A stretch of 64,000 bases of DNA from an uncultured Granulosicoccus sp. (lineage in GTDB: Bacteria; Pseudomonadota; Gammaproteobacteria; Granulosicoccales; Granulosicoccaceae): NCBI GenBank assembly GCA_947495035.1, contig CANLXI010000025.1, forward strand, positions 1 to 64,000. Direction: 5' to 3'. The position numbers and the translations under genes were made by a program. Under the pieces are notes generated by a model. It did not search any database, was not told the origin of the DNA, and was given only the letters and a program-made list of their open reading frames with translations. Shown in pieces: positions 38,055 through 47,422 of the stretch (its first letter is position 1; each line of letters begins with the position of its first letter).

Positions 38055-38609
38055 ATGATTTACGTACTGGTCGCTCTGGAGAGCGAATTGCCCGATGAAT
38101 TGCCACCAGGCTACAAGCTGGTCTACACCGGCATCGGCAAGATCAATGCAGGCTACGCAGCACTGAAGACCGCGCTGCAGGATGATTGCGAGGGCATCAT
38201 CAATTACGGCACAGCCGGGGCGTTCGATTCCACCCACGTGGGAGAATTGCTGGAGATCGGTACGCTGCATCAGCGGGACATGGATGCCAGACCCCTGGCG
38301 GCTCTGGGAGAAACACCACTCGAAACACGACTTCCCGCCAGTGAAATCCGCCTGCCCCGTGGGAATTACAGCCTTGGCACCGGCGACAGTTTCGTCATGG
38401 CGCCTCCGGAAATCGCATCGGATGCTGTCGACATGGAAGCCTACGCCATTGCCAAGGTCTGCGCACTGGAGAACCTGCCCTTCTCCTGTTTCAAGTTCAT
38501 CACGGACCTGGCTGACGAGAATGCCGCCGAGCACTGGCAGGCAAACGTCAGCCGGGGAGCACAGCTGTTTCTGACCTCGCTGGCACAGAATTCTGCCAGG
38601 CAAGGCTGA
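38055..38609 (+). CDS. Short MTA/SAH nucleosidase-like (phosphorylase superfamily) protein
   Basis: A 184-residue member of the PNP/UDP phosphorylase superfamily. The N-terminus has L-V-A-L-E-S-E and the substrate region Y-T-G-I-G-K-I-N-A-G-Y-A. The nucleoside-binding V-D-M-E-A-Y-A-I-A-K-V and D-L-A-D-E-N segments follow. It is about 45 residues shorter than E. coli MtnN (232), mainly in the middle. The family splits methylthioadenosine, S-adenosylhomocysteine or similar nucleosides; which one is unclear. Possibly co-transcribed with the sugar dehydrogenase gene. Confidence 0.8.
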   Translation: MIYVLVALESELPDELPPGYKLVYTGIGKINAGYAALKTALQDDCEGIINYGTAGAFDSTHVGELLEIGTLHQRDMDARPLAALGETPLETRLPASEIRLPRGNYSLGTGDSFVMAPPEIASDAVDMEAYAIAKVCALENLPFSCFKFITDLADENAAEHWQANVSRGAQLFLTSLAQNSARQG

Positions 38610-38670
38610 TCACTCGAACGACTGCCTGAACATCAGCGTATCCTGCTACGGCATCGTCTGACAAGCGGTA

Positions 38671-39420
38671 TCAGGCATTGCGCCATTGCAGATTGGCCTC
38701 ATGCGTCTGTTGATAGAAAGGCGTCATGCTTGCAGGCAGCTCGAACGGGTCGCCGCGCAACAAACGCTGCAGGTATTCAATGGTCTGACTGATCAGTTCA
38801 CGACCGCCCATGGGGCCGTGACAGGGAATGACCCGTGTCAGCGCGACGTCCCTTTCCCATCTCTTCAATTGCTCGATCCAGAGCGGGAGGTCACTGCCTG
38901 CCGGGACGACTGGAAACGGCGTTTCGATGGTGTCGCCCATCAGTGCGAAACCGTGTTCCGGCAGCAGTGCTATCAGGCAGTCGTCCGTATGGCCGGGCAA
39001 ATGATGCAACTCCAGAACCAGATTGCCGAGATCCAGCTGGCATGACTGCTCGATCATCAGATTGGGAGGCACCAGCTGCACATCATCCCACTTGCCCGGC
39101 TCTTCCGCCCGCATGCGGGCCAATCGCTCGGGTACATCGGTCTCGAAGCGATGCGCACAGATTGCATGACTGATGACCGTGGCCGGCAACCGAGGCAGGC
39201 CTGCAGTACCCCAGACATGATCCCAGTCAGCGTGGCTGTAGACGACCGTGACCGCACGGTCTCCGATCAGAGGCAGATAGGCCTGCATATCACGCGGATG
39301 GGACAGCGAATCCCAGACCACCGCACGCTCTTCGCCCAGGATCAGACTGCCACGCACGTCGAAGATCCCCAGATCCAGCTCCTGAACCCAGAGCACATCG
39401 GATAGTTGTATCAACCCCAC
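38671..39420 (-). CDS. Metallo-beta-lactamase fold hydrolase
   Basis: About 249 residues from a GTG at 39420 with GAGGG just upstream; the frame extends to a TTG at 39450. The metal motif S-H-A-D-W-D-H is the H-x-H-x-D-H signature with Ala in its usual place. Further ligands lie in L-P-G-H-T-D-D and M-G-D-T. The C-terminal C-H-G-P-M-G supplies the last His. Such proteins hydrolyse thioesters, lactones or phosphoesters. The substrate is not indicated by neighbours. It converges with the nucleosidase gene. Confidence 0.88.
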   Translation of the reverse strand: MGLIQLSDVLWVQELDLGIFDVRGSLILGEERAVVWDSLSHPRDMQAYLPLIGDRAVTVVYSHADWDHVWGTAGLPRLPATVISHAICAHRFETDVPERLARMRAEEPGKWDDVQLVPPNLMIEQSCQLDLGNLVLELHHLPGHTDDCLIALLPEHGFALMGDTIETPFPVVPAGSDLPLWIEQLKRWERDVALTRVIPCHGPMGGRELISQTIEYLQRLLRGDPFELPASMTPFYQQTHEANLQWRNA

Positions 39421-39624
39421 TCTGACCCTCGTTCGTGTATTCCAGCACAAGCGCCTGGAACCTGAGCGTAGCAGAGTCTCGCAGTGGCAACATCGGGGCG
39501 CATTGACAGGCCCGGGGACACAGGATGGCCAGGACGCAAAAAGTGAAGCAATGGACAGGCACTATCAGGCATACTGATTTGGCAAGTCTGATCGTTTTCA
39601 ATGAAAAAGACAGGAGACATTCTA

Positions 39625-41547
39625 GTGTTACCACAAACCGAACCCGATGCGCTGCAGCGCATCAGTAGCCGGCAGAGATTCACCCGGACCCGGCGGTACA
39701 GCAAACTGGCACTGGCTCTGGGACTTTCCCTGACCCTGCTGGCCTGTAGCGATGACAACGACGATGATCCGGTCATAGACCCCAATGACCCGGGTGACTT
39801 CATCCCACCCGAACCGCCATCCGGCTATACGGTCAAGGAGATCAGTTTCGCCGACAACGACATGGTGGCTGCCGCCAACCCGGTTGCTGTTCAGGCCGGT
39901 GTTGATGTGCTTGCCAATGGCGGCAAGGCAATCGATGCTGCCATTGCCGTACAGGCAGTCCTCAATCTGGTCGAGCCGCAATCCTCCGGCATCGGCGGTG
40001 GCGCATTCATCGTGTACTACGATGCGGCCACGCAATCCCTGACAACCTACGACGCTCGCGAAACAGCACCGGCAGCAACCAACCCCGAACGCTTTCTGGA
40101 TGACGAAGGCAATACCCTGGGCTTCAGAGAAGCGGTTGATGGCGGACTGTCTGTCGGCACTCCCGGACTGCTGCGTGGCCTGGAAATGGCGCATGACGCA
40201 CATGGTGCCCTGCCATGGTCCGAGCTGTTCGACAGAGCCATCGAGCTCAGTGAAGACGGCTTCGAGATCTCCCCTCGCATGAGTACCAGCGTCGAAGGTG
40301 CCGCTGAACGTCTGGCCGCGCAGCCCGCCGCCGCAGCCTACTTCCTGCAGGAAGACGGCACTGCCAAACCTGCCGGCACCATCCAGACCAACCCGGAATT
40401 TGCCGCATCCCTGCGCACCATCGCCGAAAACGGTGCGGATGCCTTCTACAACGGTGCTCTGGCCGAGGCCATGGTTGCCGCGGTCAACAACCATCCGACC
40501 AATCCGGGCGATCTGTCATTGAGCGACCTGGCGAACTACCAGGCCATCGAGCGTGATCCTGTCTGTGTGGTCTATCGCACCGACTACCGTGTCTGCGGCA
40601 TGGGTCCGCCAAGCTCGGGCGCTCTGACTGTCGGCATGACGTTGAAGATGCTGGAACGCTTCGACCTGGCAGCACTCGGCCCGAACAGCGTCGATGGCAA
40701 TCATCTGATCCTCGAAGCCTACAAACTGGCCTATGCCGATCGTGGCGCCTACATGGCCGACAGCGACTTTGTCGACGTACCGGTCGACGGGCTGATCGAC
40801 ACCACTTATCTTGATACACGCTCAGCACTGATCGAAGCCACTGCCGCCATGCCCAACCCGGATGCCGGCTTCCCTCCTGGTGTCACCGTTGCCATGGGTC
40901 AGGACAATTCACTGGAACTGCCTTCAACCAGCCATATCTCGATTGTCGACTCTGAAGGCAACTCGGTATCCATGACCACAACCATCGAAAGCGGTTTTGG
41001 CAGTCTGCAATTCGTCAACGGCTACCTGCTGAACAACGAACTGACCGATTTCTCGTTCAGCCCGACAGATGCCGACGGCAATCCGATTGCCAACCGTGTC
41101 GAGGCCGGCAAGCGACCGCGCAGTTCCATGGCTCCCACCATCGTGCTGAACGACAGCACCGAAGAAATCGAAATGGTCATCGGGTCTCCGGGCGGCAGTG
41201 CCATCATCCAGTACGTCACCAAGACATTGATCGGTGTCATCGACTGGGATCTGGATATCCAGCAGGCGATCAATCTGCCCAACTTCGGTGCTGGCAACTC
41301 GACCAATGTCCGGCTTGAAGCGGGCGGTGTCGACGTCGATCAGATCAGAGCCGGTCTGGAAGCACTCGGACACACGGTAGACGACCCCCGCGCTGCCACC
41401 AGCGGACTGCAGGGATTCGTTTTCAACGGCACGCGTGAAGATGGTACTGACGGTTTGCTGGCCAGCCATCCCGGCGAGGGAACCTGGGCTGGCGGTGCCG
41501 ACCCACGTCGTGAAGGTGTCGCACTGGGAACCGACTCCCTGCAGTAA
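39625..41547 (+). CDS. ggt: Gamma-glutamyltransferase, lipoprotein form
   Basis: Hydrolyses or transfers the gamma-glutamyl group of glutathione and related peptides. I choose the GTG at 39625 because AGGAGA lies 8 bp upstream; the ATG at 39601 adds 8 residues without a ribosome site. Numbering from the GTG (640 residues), a lipobox L-L-A-C puts the lipid on Cys41, followed by an Asp-rich stretch. Family motifs are S-G-I-G-G-G-A-F and G-P-P-S-S-G-A. The autoprocessing nucleophile is Thr435 in P-S-T-S-H-I-S. The usual periplasmic enzyme is soluble; here it appears membrane-anchored. A strong terminator follows. Confidence 0.92.
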   Translation: MLPQTEPDALQRISSRQRFTRTRRYSKLALALGLSLTLLACSDDNDDDPVIDPNDPGDFIPPEPPSGYTVKEISFADNDMVAAANPVAVQAGVDVLANGGKAIDAAIAVQAVLNLVEPQSSGIGGGAFIVYYDAATQSLTTYDARETAPAATNPERFLDDEGNTLGFREAVDGGLSVGTPGLLRGLEMAHDAHGALPWSELFDRAIELSEDGFEISPRMSTSVEGAAERLAAQPAAAAYFLQEDGTAKPAGTIQTNPEFAASLRTIAENGADAFYNGALAEAMVAAVNNHPTNPGDLSLSDLANYQAIERDPVCVVYRTDYRVCGMGPPSSGALTVGMTLKMLERFDLAALGPNSVDGNHLILEAYKLAYADRGAYMADSDFVDVPVDGLIDTTYLDTRSALIEATAAMPNPDAGFPPGVTVAMGQDNSLELPSTSHISIVDSEGNSVSMTTTIESGFGSLQFVNGYLLNNELTDFSFSPTDADGNPIANRVEAGKRPRSSMAPTIVLNDSTEEIEMVIGSPGGSAIIQYVTKTLIGVIDWDLDIQQAINLPNFGAGNSTNVRLEAGGVDVDQIRAGLEALGHTVDDPRAATSGLQGFVFNGTREDGTDGLLASHPGEGTWAGGADPRREGVALGTDSLQ

Positions 41548-41582
41548 ACGCTGATGCAGGACAAGCCCTGACAAGGGAACTG

Positions 41583-41604
41583 GACGGGGCCTTCAGGCCC
41601 CGTC
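41583..41604 (+). terminator. Intrinsic terminator after ggt
   Basis: GACGGGGCC, a TTCA loop and GGCCCCGTC form a perfect 9-bp stem, followed by TTGCGTTT. It lies 36 bp after the ggt stop and 19 bp before the stop of the converging metallopeptidase-like gene, so it could serve both directions. Confidence 0.8.
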
Positions 41605-41622
41605 TTGCGTTTCAGCAGCGCC

Positions 41623-42582
41623 TCAGTCAGACCGGTGGATGGCCTCGTGCAGGAAAACGAGCTTGTCGCGTACCGGTTTGGTCAGCACAAAGGGATACAG
41701 ATCCCGGTGACCCATGCTGCGATTGAGTTGATTCAGTCGCACGCTCAGCGGAATCCACGCCTCGACCATGCTCTTCCCGTCCAGCTGCTGTCTGGGCATG
41801 AAACCGATTTCCTGAGCGGTCGTCAATGTGTCGTGAATATGCAGATAGTGGGCAAAGGTCTCTGCCCAATCCTCATGCGGATGAGCCGATGCATAGGCAC
41901 TGATGAAACGGGATTGCCAGTTGGCTTCCGGCCCCTTGTCATAGTGTCTTCTCAGTGCCTCACCATAATCCTGCCTCTCGTCACCGAAGACTGCTCGAAA
42001 GTCATCGTGGCCACCGACACTGTCCACCAGCAGCAGCCAGAAATAGTGCCCGGTCTCATGTCGCAAATGCCCCAGCGGCGTTCGATAATCCTCACCCAAA
42101 GCATTGCGCCGACGTTCGCGTTCCGCATCCTCAGCCTCGGCAATATCGATGGTGATCAATCCATCCTCATGCCCCGTAGTCACCGGCTTGTCGGCCGTGG
42201 CCCCGAGAAACCGGAAACGCAGTGGCGGTACGCGTTGCGGGAAGGGTTGACTGCTGACCGTCGCCAGTCCCAGCTCGCATAATGAATAGAACAGGCGTCG
42301 CTTCGCCGCTTCCATGGCACGCCACTGATCCAGATGACCCGGCGCAGACAAGTCAGGAATGGTTTCATTGGCGTTGCAGGCCAGACAGAATGCCTTGTCG
42401 GGCAAAGCGGTCCAGTTGCAGGCATCGTGATTGGACGCATTTCTGCACAGCGTGGCATCGACACCGGCTCTGACCATGGAGCGAGACGCCGGATCGAATG
42501 CCAGCCTGGTGCCACAGCCCAGGCAGACAGCATTGTCGAAATAGACGACCCGGGCGCATTGAGGGCAGTTGATGATTTCCAT
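41623..42582 (-). CDS. Zinc-ribbon putative zinc-binding metallopeptidase family protein
   Basis: A 319-residue protein. The N-terminus is a zinc ribbon with C-P-Q-C (6-9) and C-L-G-C-G (20-24), and a second cysteine set lies near 46-70. The central motif L-R-H-E-T-G-H-Y-F-W contains H-E-x-x-H, with a later D-W-A-E-T-F-A-H-Y that may give the third ligand and a Met-turn-like region. This matches the DUF2248/'putative zinc-binding metallopeptidase' family. Proteolytic activity is unproven for the family. There is no signal peptide, so it is cytoplasmic. It converges with ggt. Confidence 0.8.
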   Translation of the reverse strand: MEIINCPQCARVVYFDNAVCLGCGTRLAFDPASRSMVRAGVDATLCRNASNHDACNWTALPDKAFCLACNANETIPDLSAPGHLDQWRAMEAAKRRLFYSLCELGLATVSSQPFPQRVPPLRFRFLGATADKPVTTGHEDGLITIDIAEAEDAERERRRNALGEDYRTPLGHLRHETGHYFWLLLVDSVGGHDDFRAVFGDERQDYGEALRRHYDKGPEANWQSRFISAYASAHPHEDWAETFAHYLHIHDTLTTAQEIGFMPRQQLDGKSMVEAWIPLSVRLNQLNRSMGHRDLYPFVLTKPVRDKLVFLHEAIHRSD

Positions 42583-43098
42583 GACTCTTCACAGGCAACA
42601 GCTCGAGCTCTTGCCATACGTTCGGTTGATGATGATACAGATAGCGACGAACCGTTGACTCAACCGGGCCGGCCCTCGAATGAGGGTCTGCAGGCCAGGC
42701 GCCGCCATACTGCCACACCAGCAATAGAGTCTCATGACGCGGAAAAACATGCACCTCCCGGTCGCAGCCGCACCCGCAGCCGCACCCGCACCCGCACCCG
42801 CACCCGCACCCGCACCCGCACCCGCACCCGCAACCGCAACCGCAACCGCAACCGCATCATAAGGGAGATCATTCTTGCCTGGCGAGTGACTGGGGTCAGC
42901 GCACGATCCATGGTCCGACCTACCTCGCCCGGGCCAGCGGACTCGGCATTGTTCAGCCCCTCCGCGACAGCCCAACGGTGCAACGAGGGGGCTGAAACCC
43001 GGAACCTTATCGCGTTCTTGCCAACTGACAATACAAGCGCCACAACCCCTTACCGGTGTTCCGCTACAATGCCCGATCGCAACTGAACGCGCCTGCAA
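42583..43098. other. 516-bp intergenic region holding a hexamer array
   Basis: The region lies between the divergent metallopeptidase-like and xylanase genes. Its main content is the CGCACC/CGCAAC hexamer array at 42763-42852. Open frames across the array on both strands are repeat artefacts without ribosome sites. I see no clear promoter boxes. Sequence near 43050-43090 directly precedes the xylanase ATG. Confidence 0.6.
42763..42852. repeat. 6-bp tandem repeat, 15 copies, intergenic
   Basis: Fifteen contiguous hexamers: CGCAGC/CGCACC alternating at the left, a run of eight pure CGCACC, then four CGCAAC. The pure centre with variant edges fits growth by slippage. It lies about 180 bp upstream of the metallopeptidase-like start and about 250 bp upstream of the xylanase start, where copy-number change might affect promoter spacing. 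Confidence 0.95.
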
Positions 43099-45021
43099 AT
43101 GTCCCCTGTATACACCTCTTCCGGCCGTCCTCACCGACGTCCGGCACTATTGATCAGCCTTCTGGTTGGTGTGCTTTCCAGCTGCAGCAGCGGTGGAGAC
43201 AATAATGAGCCAGACGCCGGTGGGCCGGATGGCTCGGATGTTCCTGTCGTGCTGGAACCGCTCCCCAACCCGCCGTTGACGGAAGCACCATCTTCCGATG
43301 ACGAACCGGTGGCGTTCGATCCGGTATTTCATACGGTCACGGACTATGCCCTGGTGCGCGACACCGGGCCACGAATCGAGAATGAAGTTGTCGCTGAGCT
43401 GACGGAAGCGGATTTTGCCGCCGGCTTGCCCGAGCCGGACATCACCGTTCCCGCCGGCGTGGATCCTGCCAGTAATGGCGCCCCGTTTTTCGAAGGTCTG
43501 TCCAATGTGCGGGTAGAAGCGGGCCAGCTGCTGGAAATTCGCTATGTACCGCGGGATCCCGAAGGCGAATTGCCTGGCATGTTCTCGCAGGGCCTGCCGG
43601 AGGGCGCGACCTTCGATGACAATTTCGATGGCACCAAGAGTCTGCGGTGGCAAACCTACCAGGCCGATATCGGCATCACGAAATTTGTCGTGGTGGCCGT
43701 TGACCCGCAGGACAGTGAGTATCGCAGTTCGCAGGCGATTCTGATTGCCGTCGATCCGCCTTCGGACCCTGCCAGCGTGCCGAATATCGCCCCATCGATT
43801 CAGCCCATCGCCCGCTATACCGTCCGAGCCGGCGATCCGGTGTCGGTTTTCATCATCGGCACCGATCGCAACGGCACAACGCCGAGTATCGAACTGGTGG
43901 ATCCGCCGGCAAACGCGATTCTTACACCGGATGCACGGACGCCGGAATGGCAGATATTGCATGCCGTACCGGAATCCGCTGGCACGCTCACCATCGATGT
44001 CTTGACTCGTGATGCCGAGGACCCCTCCCTGACCGGGCTCGACCAGATCGTACTGGATGTGCTCGACCCTGCCGAATTCGAACGCAGTGGCGAGCGGCTG
44101 GACACGATTGCCGCGGGTTCCGGTATCCAGTTCGGCAGCGCCATCTCTCCCGTGTTCTACATGCAGGCCGATGGCGCGCTCTATGAATCCATTGCGGGCA
44201 GCGAGTTCGGTGTGATGACACCGGAGAGCTCCATGAAATGGGTCGCCATCAACCCCCTGCCGGGGCGATTCGAATTCGCCGACATGGACAATCTCGTCAG
44301 TTTTGCCCAGGCAAACGGCATGCAAGTGCGTGGTCATCCTCTGGTCTGGCATCGCAGCCTGCCTGATTGGGTCGAAGAGACAGAATTGGCGGACCGCGAG
44401 GTGCACATGCGCGAATTCATCACCCGCGTCATGAATCGCTACAGCGATGCGGTTACCTACTGGGATGTGATCAACGAACCCATTTCCGATGACGGTGGGC
44501 TGCGAGACTCGCTGTGGCTGAAGGCGATGGGAGAACAATACATGGATATCGCCTTCGCCCAGGCTCGCGAGCTGGACCCGACGGCAGTACTGGTACTCAA
44601 CGAATACGACATCGGTTTTTCCGGACAGAAGTTCGACGACCTGTTGAGCCTGCTGGACAGACTGCAGGCGCGCGATGTGCCCGTGGATGCTGTCGGTTTC
44701 CAGCTGCATGTCTTCTCGAGCTACGACCAGTTCGACGAGCTTGCGGCCAACATGGCGGCAATTGCAGAACGCGGTCTCGATGTTCATGTCACCGAGCTGG
44801 ATGTTGCCATTGTCGACGACCACAGTGAACAGAGGCAGGCCGATGTCTACAAGGGCATTGTGGACGTCTGTCTGGCACAGCCACGCTGCACGGTCGTGCA
44901 GACCTGGGGATTCACCGATCGCTATTCATTCAGAACCCTGCAATCACCGCTTTACCTTGACCGTGACTATGCGATCAAGCCTGCCTATCAGTCATTGCAG
45001 CAAGCCCTCGGCGGTAACTGA
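43099..45021 (+). CDS. GH10 endo-1,4-beta-xylanase, lipoprotein with N-terminal Ig-like repeats
   Basis: A 640-residue surface or periplasmic glycoside hydrolase. The lipobox L-S-S-C places the lipid on Cys29, followed by a Gly/Asp/Pro-rich tether. Residues about 125-330 hold two beta-rich Ig/cadherin-like repeats (for example N-V-R-V-E-A-G-Q-L-L-E-I and I-A-R-Y-T-V-R-A-G-D-P-V-S). The GH10 barrel (345-637) has the acid/base Glu460 in W-D-V-I-N-E-P and the nucleophile Glu566 in H-V-T-E-L-D-V. H-P-L-V-W-H also fits GH10. It would cut xylan backbone. A hairpin terminator follows. Confidence 0.93.
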   Translation: MSPVYTSSGRPHRRPALLISLLVGVLSSCSSGGDNNEPDAGGPDGSDVPVVLEPLPNPPLTEAPSSDDEPVAFDPVFHTVTDYALVRDTGPRIENEVVAELTEADFAAGLPEPDITVPAGVDPASNGAPFFEGLSNVRVEAGQLLEIRYVPRDPEGELPGMFSQGLPEGATFDDNFDGTKSLRWQTYQADIGITKFVVVAVDPQDSEYRSSQAILIAVDPPSDPASVPNIAPSIQPIARYTVRAGDPVSVFIIGTDRNGTTPSIELVDPPANAILTPDARTPEWQILHAVPESAGTLTIDVLTRDAEDPSLTGLDQIVLDVLDPAEFERSGERLDTIAAGSGIQFGSAISPVFYMQADGALYESIAGSEFGVMTPESSMKWVAINPLPGRFEFADMDNLVSFAQANGMQVRGHPLVWHRSLPDWVEETELADREVHMREFITRVMNRYSDAVTYWDVINEPISDDGGLRDSLWLKAMGEQYMDIAFAQARELDPTAVLVLNEYDIGFSGQKFDDLLSLLDRLQARDVPVDAVGFQLHVFSSYDQFDELAANMAAIAERGLDVHVTELDVAIVDDHSEQRQADVYKGIVDVCLAQPRCTVVQTWGFTDRYSFRTLQSPLYLDRDYAIKPAYQSLQQALGGN

Positions 45022-45041
45022 GAGGTATCCCAGCCCCTGAC

Positions 45042-45067
45042 GAGAACTGCTCCGACGGGCAGTTCTC
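45042..45067. terminator. Hairpin between convergent xylanase and HAD genes
   Basis: GAGAACTGC and GCAGTTCTC form a perfect 9-bp stem with an 8-base loop, 20 bp after the xylanase stop and directly next to the HAD stop codon (45068-45070). A bidirectional terminator is likely. There is no long T-run. Confidence 0.6.
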
Positions 45068-45847
45068 TCAGACATGGTCAACGATGTCCGCAATGGAATC
45101 GACCACATGTCGGGGACGGAAGGGAAAGCGTGCGATTTCGGACTCCCGAGTGGAGCCGGTCAGGACCAGAAAGGTCTCGAGACCGGCTTCGATGCCGGCA
45201 ATGACGTCCGTGTCCATGCGATCACCAATCATCGCAGTGGCTTCGGAATGAGCTTCGATCTTGTTCATCGCGCTGCGAAACATCATGGGATTGGGCTTGC
45301 CCACGAAGTAGGGACTGACCCCGGTCGCCTTGGTGATGAGTGCGGCCACCGAGCCCGTTGCCGGCAAGGGACCTTCCGGTGATGGACCGGTTACATCGGG
45401 ATTGGTGGCAATGAAACGGGCCCCTTTCTCCACCAGACGAATGGCAGTGGTGATCGACTCGAACGAATAGGTTCTCGTCTCACCCAGCACGACAAAATCG
45501 GGCTGGGTGCTGGTCATGGTATAACCGATTTCATGCAGTGCAGTGGTCAGCCCGGCTTCACCGATGACAAAGGCCGATGCATTCGGCGCCTGATCGTCAA
45601 GAAACTGCGCGGTGGCAATGGCCGATGTCCAGATGCGATCCTCCGGCACCTCCAGACCTGAATTGGCCAATCTGGCAGCAAGATCCCGAGGCGTGAAGAT
45701 CGAATTGTTGGTCAGCACCAGAAACTTGCGCTTCTTCTCTATCAGGCGAGCAAGAAATTGCGCGGCGCCAGGTATGGCATCGCCTTCTCTGACCAGAACA
45801 CCGTCCATATCGGTCAGCCATGCATCGATCTTGATGTCGGGGGACAT
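45068..45847 (-). CDS. HAD-superfamily class IIA phosphatase (NagD-like)
   Basis: A 259-residue HAD protein. The nucleophile motif is L-T-D-M-D-G-V-L, followed by motif II in V-L-T-N-N-S and the cap region of class IIA. The C-terminal G-K-P-N-P-M-M-F and G-D-R-M-D-T-D motifs supply Lys and the metal ligands. Such enzymes dephosphorylate nucleotides or sugar phosphates. The exact substrate cannot be read from the sequence. It is a single gene, 159 bp from gltA. Confidence 0.9.
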   Translation of the reverse strand: MSPDIKIDAWLTDMDGVLVREGDAIPGAAQFLARLIEKKRKFLVLTNNSIFTPRDLAARLANSGLEVPEDRIWTSAIATAQFLDDQAPNASAFVIGEAGLTTALHEIGYTMTSTQPDFVVLGETRTYSFESITTAIRLVEKGARFIATNPDVTGPSPEGPLPATGSVAALITKATGVSPYFVGKPNPMMFRSAMNKIEAHSEATAMIGDRMDTDVIAGIEAGLETFLVLTGSTRESEIARFPFRPRHVVDSIADIVDHV

Positions 45848-45954
45848 GCTCGCATTCTCCAGTTACCGGGCTCTGAGGCCACTGCCGTGATGGTAGCGTG
45901 AAACCACCGCTTCATCCAGACTGGTTGCACCCAGACTGATCGCAGCCAGGCCTG

Positions 45955-45997
45955 TGACTGGCGTTCTGCACAGGACGCGAGTGCAGAACGCCAGTCA
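45955..45997 (-). terminator. 17-bp perfect stem downstream of gltA
   Basis: TGACTGGCGTTCTGCAC pairs perfectly with GTGCAGAACGCCAGTCA across a 9-base loop. It begins 8 bp after the gltA stop in the direction of transcription. The stem is unusually long and lacks a following U-run, so besides termination it may stabilise the gltA mRNA 3' end. Confidence 0.7.
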
Positions 45998-46005
45998 GTG
46001 CGTGT

Positions 46006-47352
46006 TCAGAGATCGAAGGTAGGACGTGGACGACCCGGAATGATATCGGCCGCGGAATCGGATACCCAGCCGCGCTGAACCCGGGGAACATAGTCGTTCA
46101 TTTCGGGGCCGGTGTAGATCTGACGGGGTCGACCGATACGTGACCCCTGCAGATTCTGTTCGCGCCAGTGGGCGATCCAGCCCGGCATGCGCCCCATGGC
46201 AAAGACCACGGTGAACATGTTGGTGGGAATGCCCAGTGCTCGCAGAATGATGCCACTGTAGAAATCCACATTCGGATAGAGCTTGCGTTCAACGAAATAC
46301 GAATCGTTGAGTGCTATTTCTTCCAGGCGTCTGCCGATCTCCAGTAGCGGATCATTGATGTTCAGGTGCGCTAGCAGTTTCTCGGCAACCCGTTGCAGCA
46401 TCTGCGCACGTGGATCGAAACTCTTGTAAACGCGATGCCCGAATCCCATCAGGCGGATTCCGCTGTTCTTGTCCTTGGCCTGACGCATGTACTCCTCGAC
46501 GGACAGATCTCCCTTGTGAATCTGTTCCAGCATTTCCAGCACCGCCACGTTAGCTCCACCATGCAGTGGTCCCCACAAGGCACACACACCGGCAGCACAG
46601 GAGGCAAACAGATTGGCACCACTGCTACCTACCAGACGCACCGTCGAGGTACTGCAGTTCTGCTCGTGATCGGCGTGCAGAATCAGCACCAGATTGAATG
46701 CCAGACGCACGATATCGTCTGTCTCATGCGGGGCATGCGGCTCCGAGAACAGCATGTGCATGAAGTTCTCGACATAGAGCAGATTGGGGTTGGGATAGTT
46801 GTAGGTTCTGCCGATGGAACTGCGATGGGCGAAGGCAGCGATGGTTCTGATCTTGCTGATCAGTCTGGCCGCGGCGGTGATGAAACGATCATCGCTGTCC
46901 ATCTCGATCATGTCGGGATGAAAACAGGACAGGGCATTGATCATGGCCGACAGGATGGCCATTGGCGGTGCCTGGTTGGGAAACCCCTGAAAGTGATATT
47001 TCATGGATTCATTCAGCATGGCATGCTTGGTCAGACGCTCGCTGAAGTCGCCGTATTCCTCGGCGGAAGGCAGATTGCCGAATATCAGCAGCCAGCAGAC
47101 TTCAATGAAGTTGGGCGCCTCTTCGAACTGCTCGATGGGAATTCCCCGATAGCGCAATATGCCCGCATCGCCATCGATATAGGTAATGGCGCTGGTGCAG
47201 CTACCGGTATTGCCATAGCCCTGATCGAGCGTAATGTAACCGGTGGCATCACGCAACTTGCTGATGTCCAGTGCCTTTTCATCTTCACTGCCGGTTACGA
47301 CGGGCAGCTCGATGGTCTTGCCGTCAATGGTCAAGGGTACGCTTTCACTCAT
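46006..47352 (-). CDS. gltA: Type II citrate synthase
   Basis: Condenses oxaloacetate and acetyl-CoA, the entry step of the TCA cycle. From the ATG at 47352 it is 448 residues; the frame extends to 47439 through an upstream palindrome, so the longer form is unlikely. Catalytic histidines lie in H-A-D-H-E-Q-N and W-G-P-L-H-G-G-A-N, and the Asp in F-D-P-R-A-Q. G-F-G-H-R-V-Y-K is conserved. The length and phrases fit the NADH-sensitive hexameric gammaproteobacterial type. A 17-bp stem follows the stop. Confidence 0.95.
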   Translation of the reverse strand: MSESVPLTIDGKTIELPVVTGSEDEKALDISKLRDATGYITLDQGYGNTGSCTSAITYIDGDAGILRYRGIPIEQFEEAPNFIEVCWLLIFGNLPSAEEYGDFSERLTKHAMLNESMKYHFQGFPNQAPPMAILSAMINALSCFHPDMIEMDSDDRFITAAARLISKIRTIAAFAHRSSIGRTYNYPNPNLLYVENFMHMLFSEPHAPHETDDIVRLAFNLVLILHADHEQNCSTSTVRLVGSSGANLFASCAAGVCALWGPLHGGANVAVLEMLEQIHKGDLSVEEYMRQAKDKNSGIRLMGFGHRVYKSFDPRAQMLQRVAEKLLAHLNINDPLLEIGRRLEEIALNDSYFVERKLYPNVDFYSGIILRALGIPTNMFTVVFAMGRMPGWIAHWREQNLQGSRIGRPRQIYTGPEMNDYVPRVQRGWVSDSAADIIPGRPRPTFDL

Positions 47353-47406
47353 GGCAACTCGCTCAACTTGTGGTGGAATCAAGGCTGCTAGTTTAGACCT
47401 GCTCTG

Positions 47407-47422
47407 CCCCCTGTACAGGGGG
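47407..47422. promoter_or_regulatory. 16-bp perfect palindrome upstream of gltA
   Basis: CCCCCTGTACAGGGGG is perfectly self-complementary. It is centred about 62 bp upstream of the gltA ATG, where a repressor or activator would act. It does not match an operator I know. The core CTGTACAG with GC arms suggests a dimeric regulator site. Confidence 0.5.

Noticed and set aside
36897-38603. 568-residue frame antisense to the sugar dehydrogenase and nucleosidase genes
   Set aside because: Both sense genes have clear families; the antisense frame is a high-GC shadow crossing two genes.
42334-43134. Overlapping frames on both strands across the CGCACC array (Arg-Thr and Gly-Ala repeats)
   Set aside because: Repeat artefacts without ribosome sites or family sequence.
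43147-44823. 558-residue frame antisense to the xylanase gene
   Set aside because: GH10 catalytic motifs are on the plus strand; the antisense frame has no motif.
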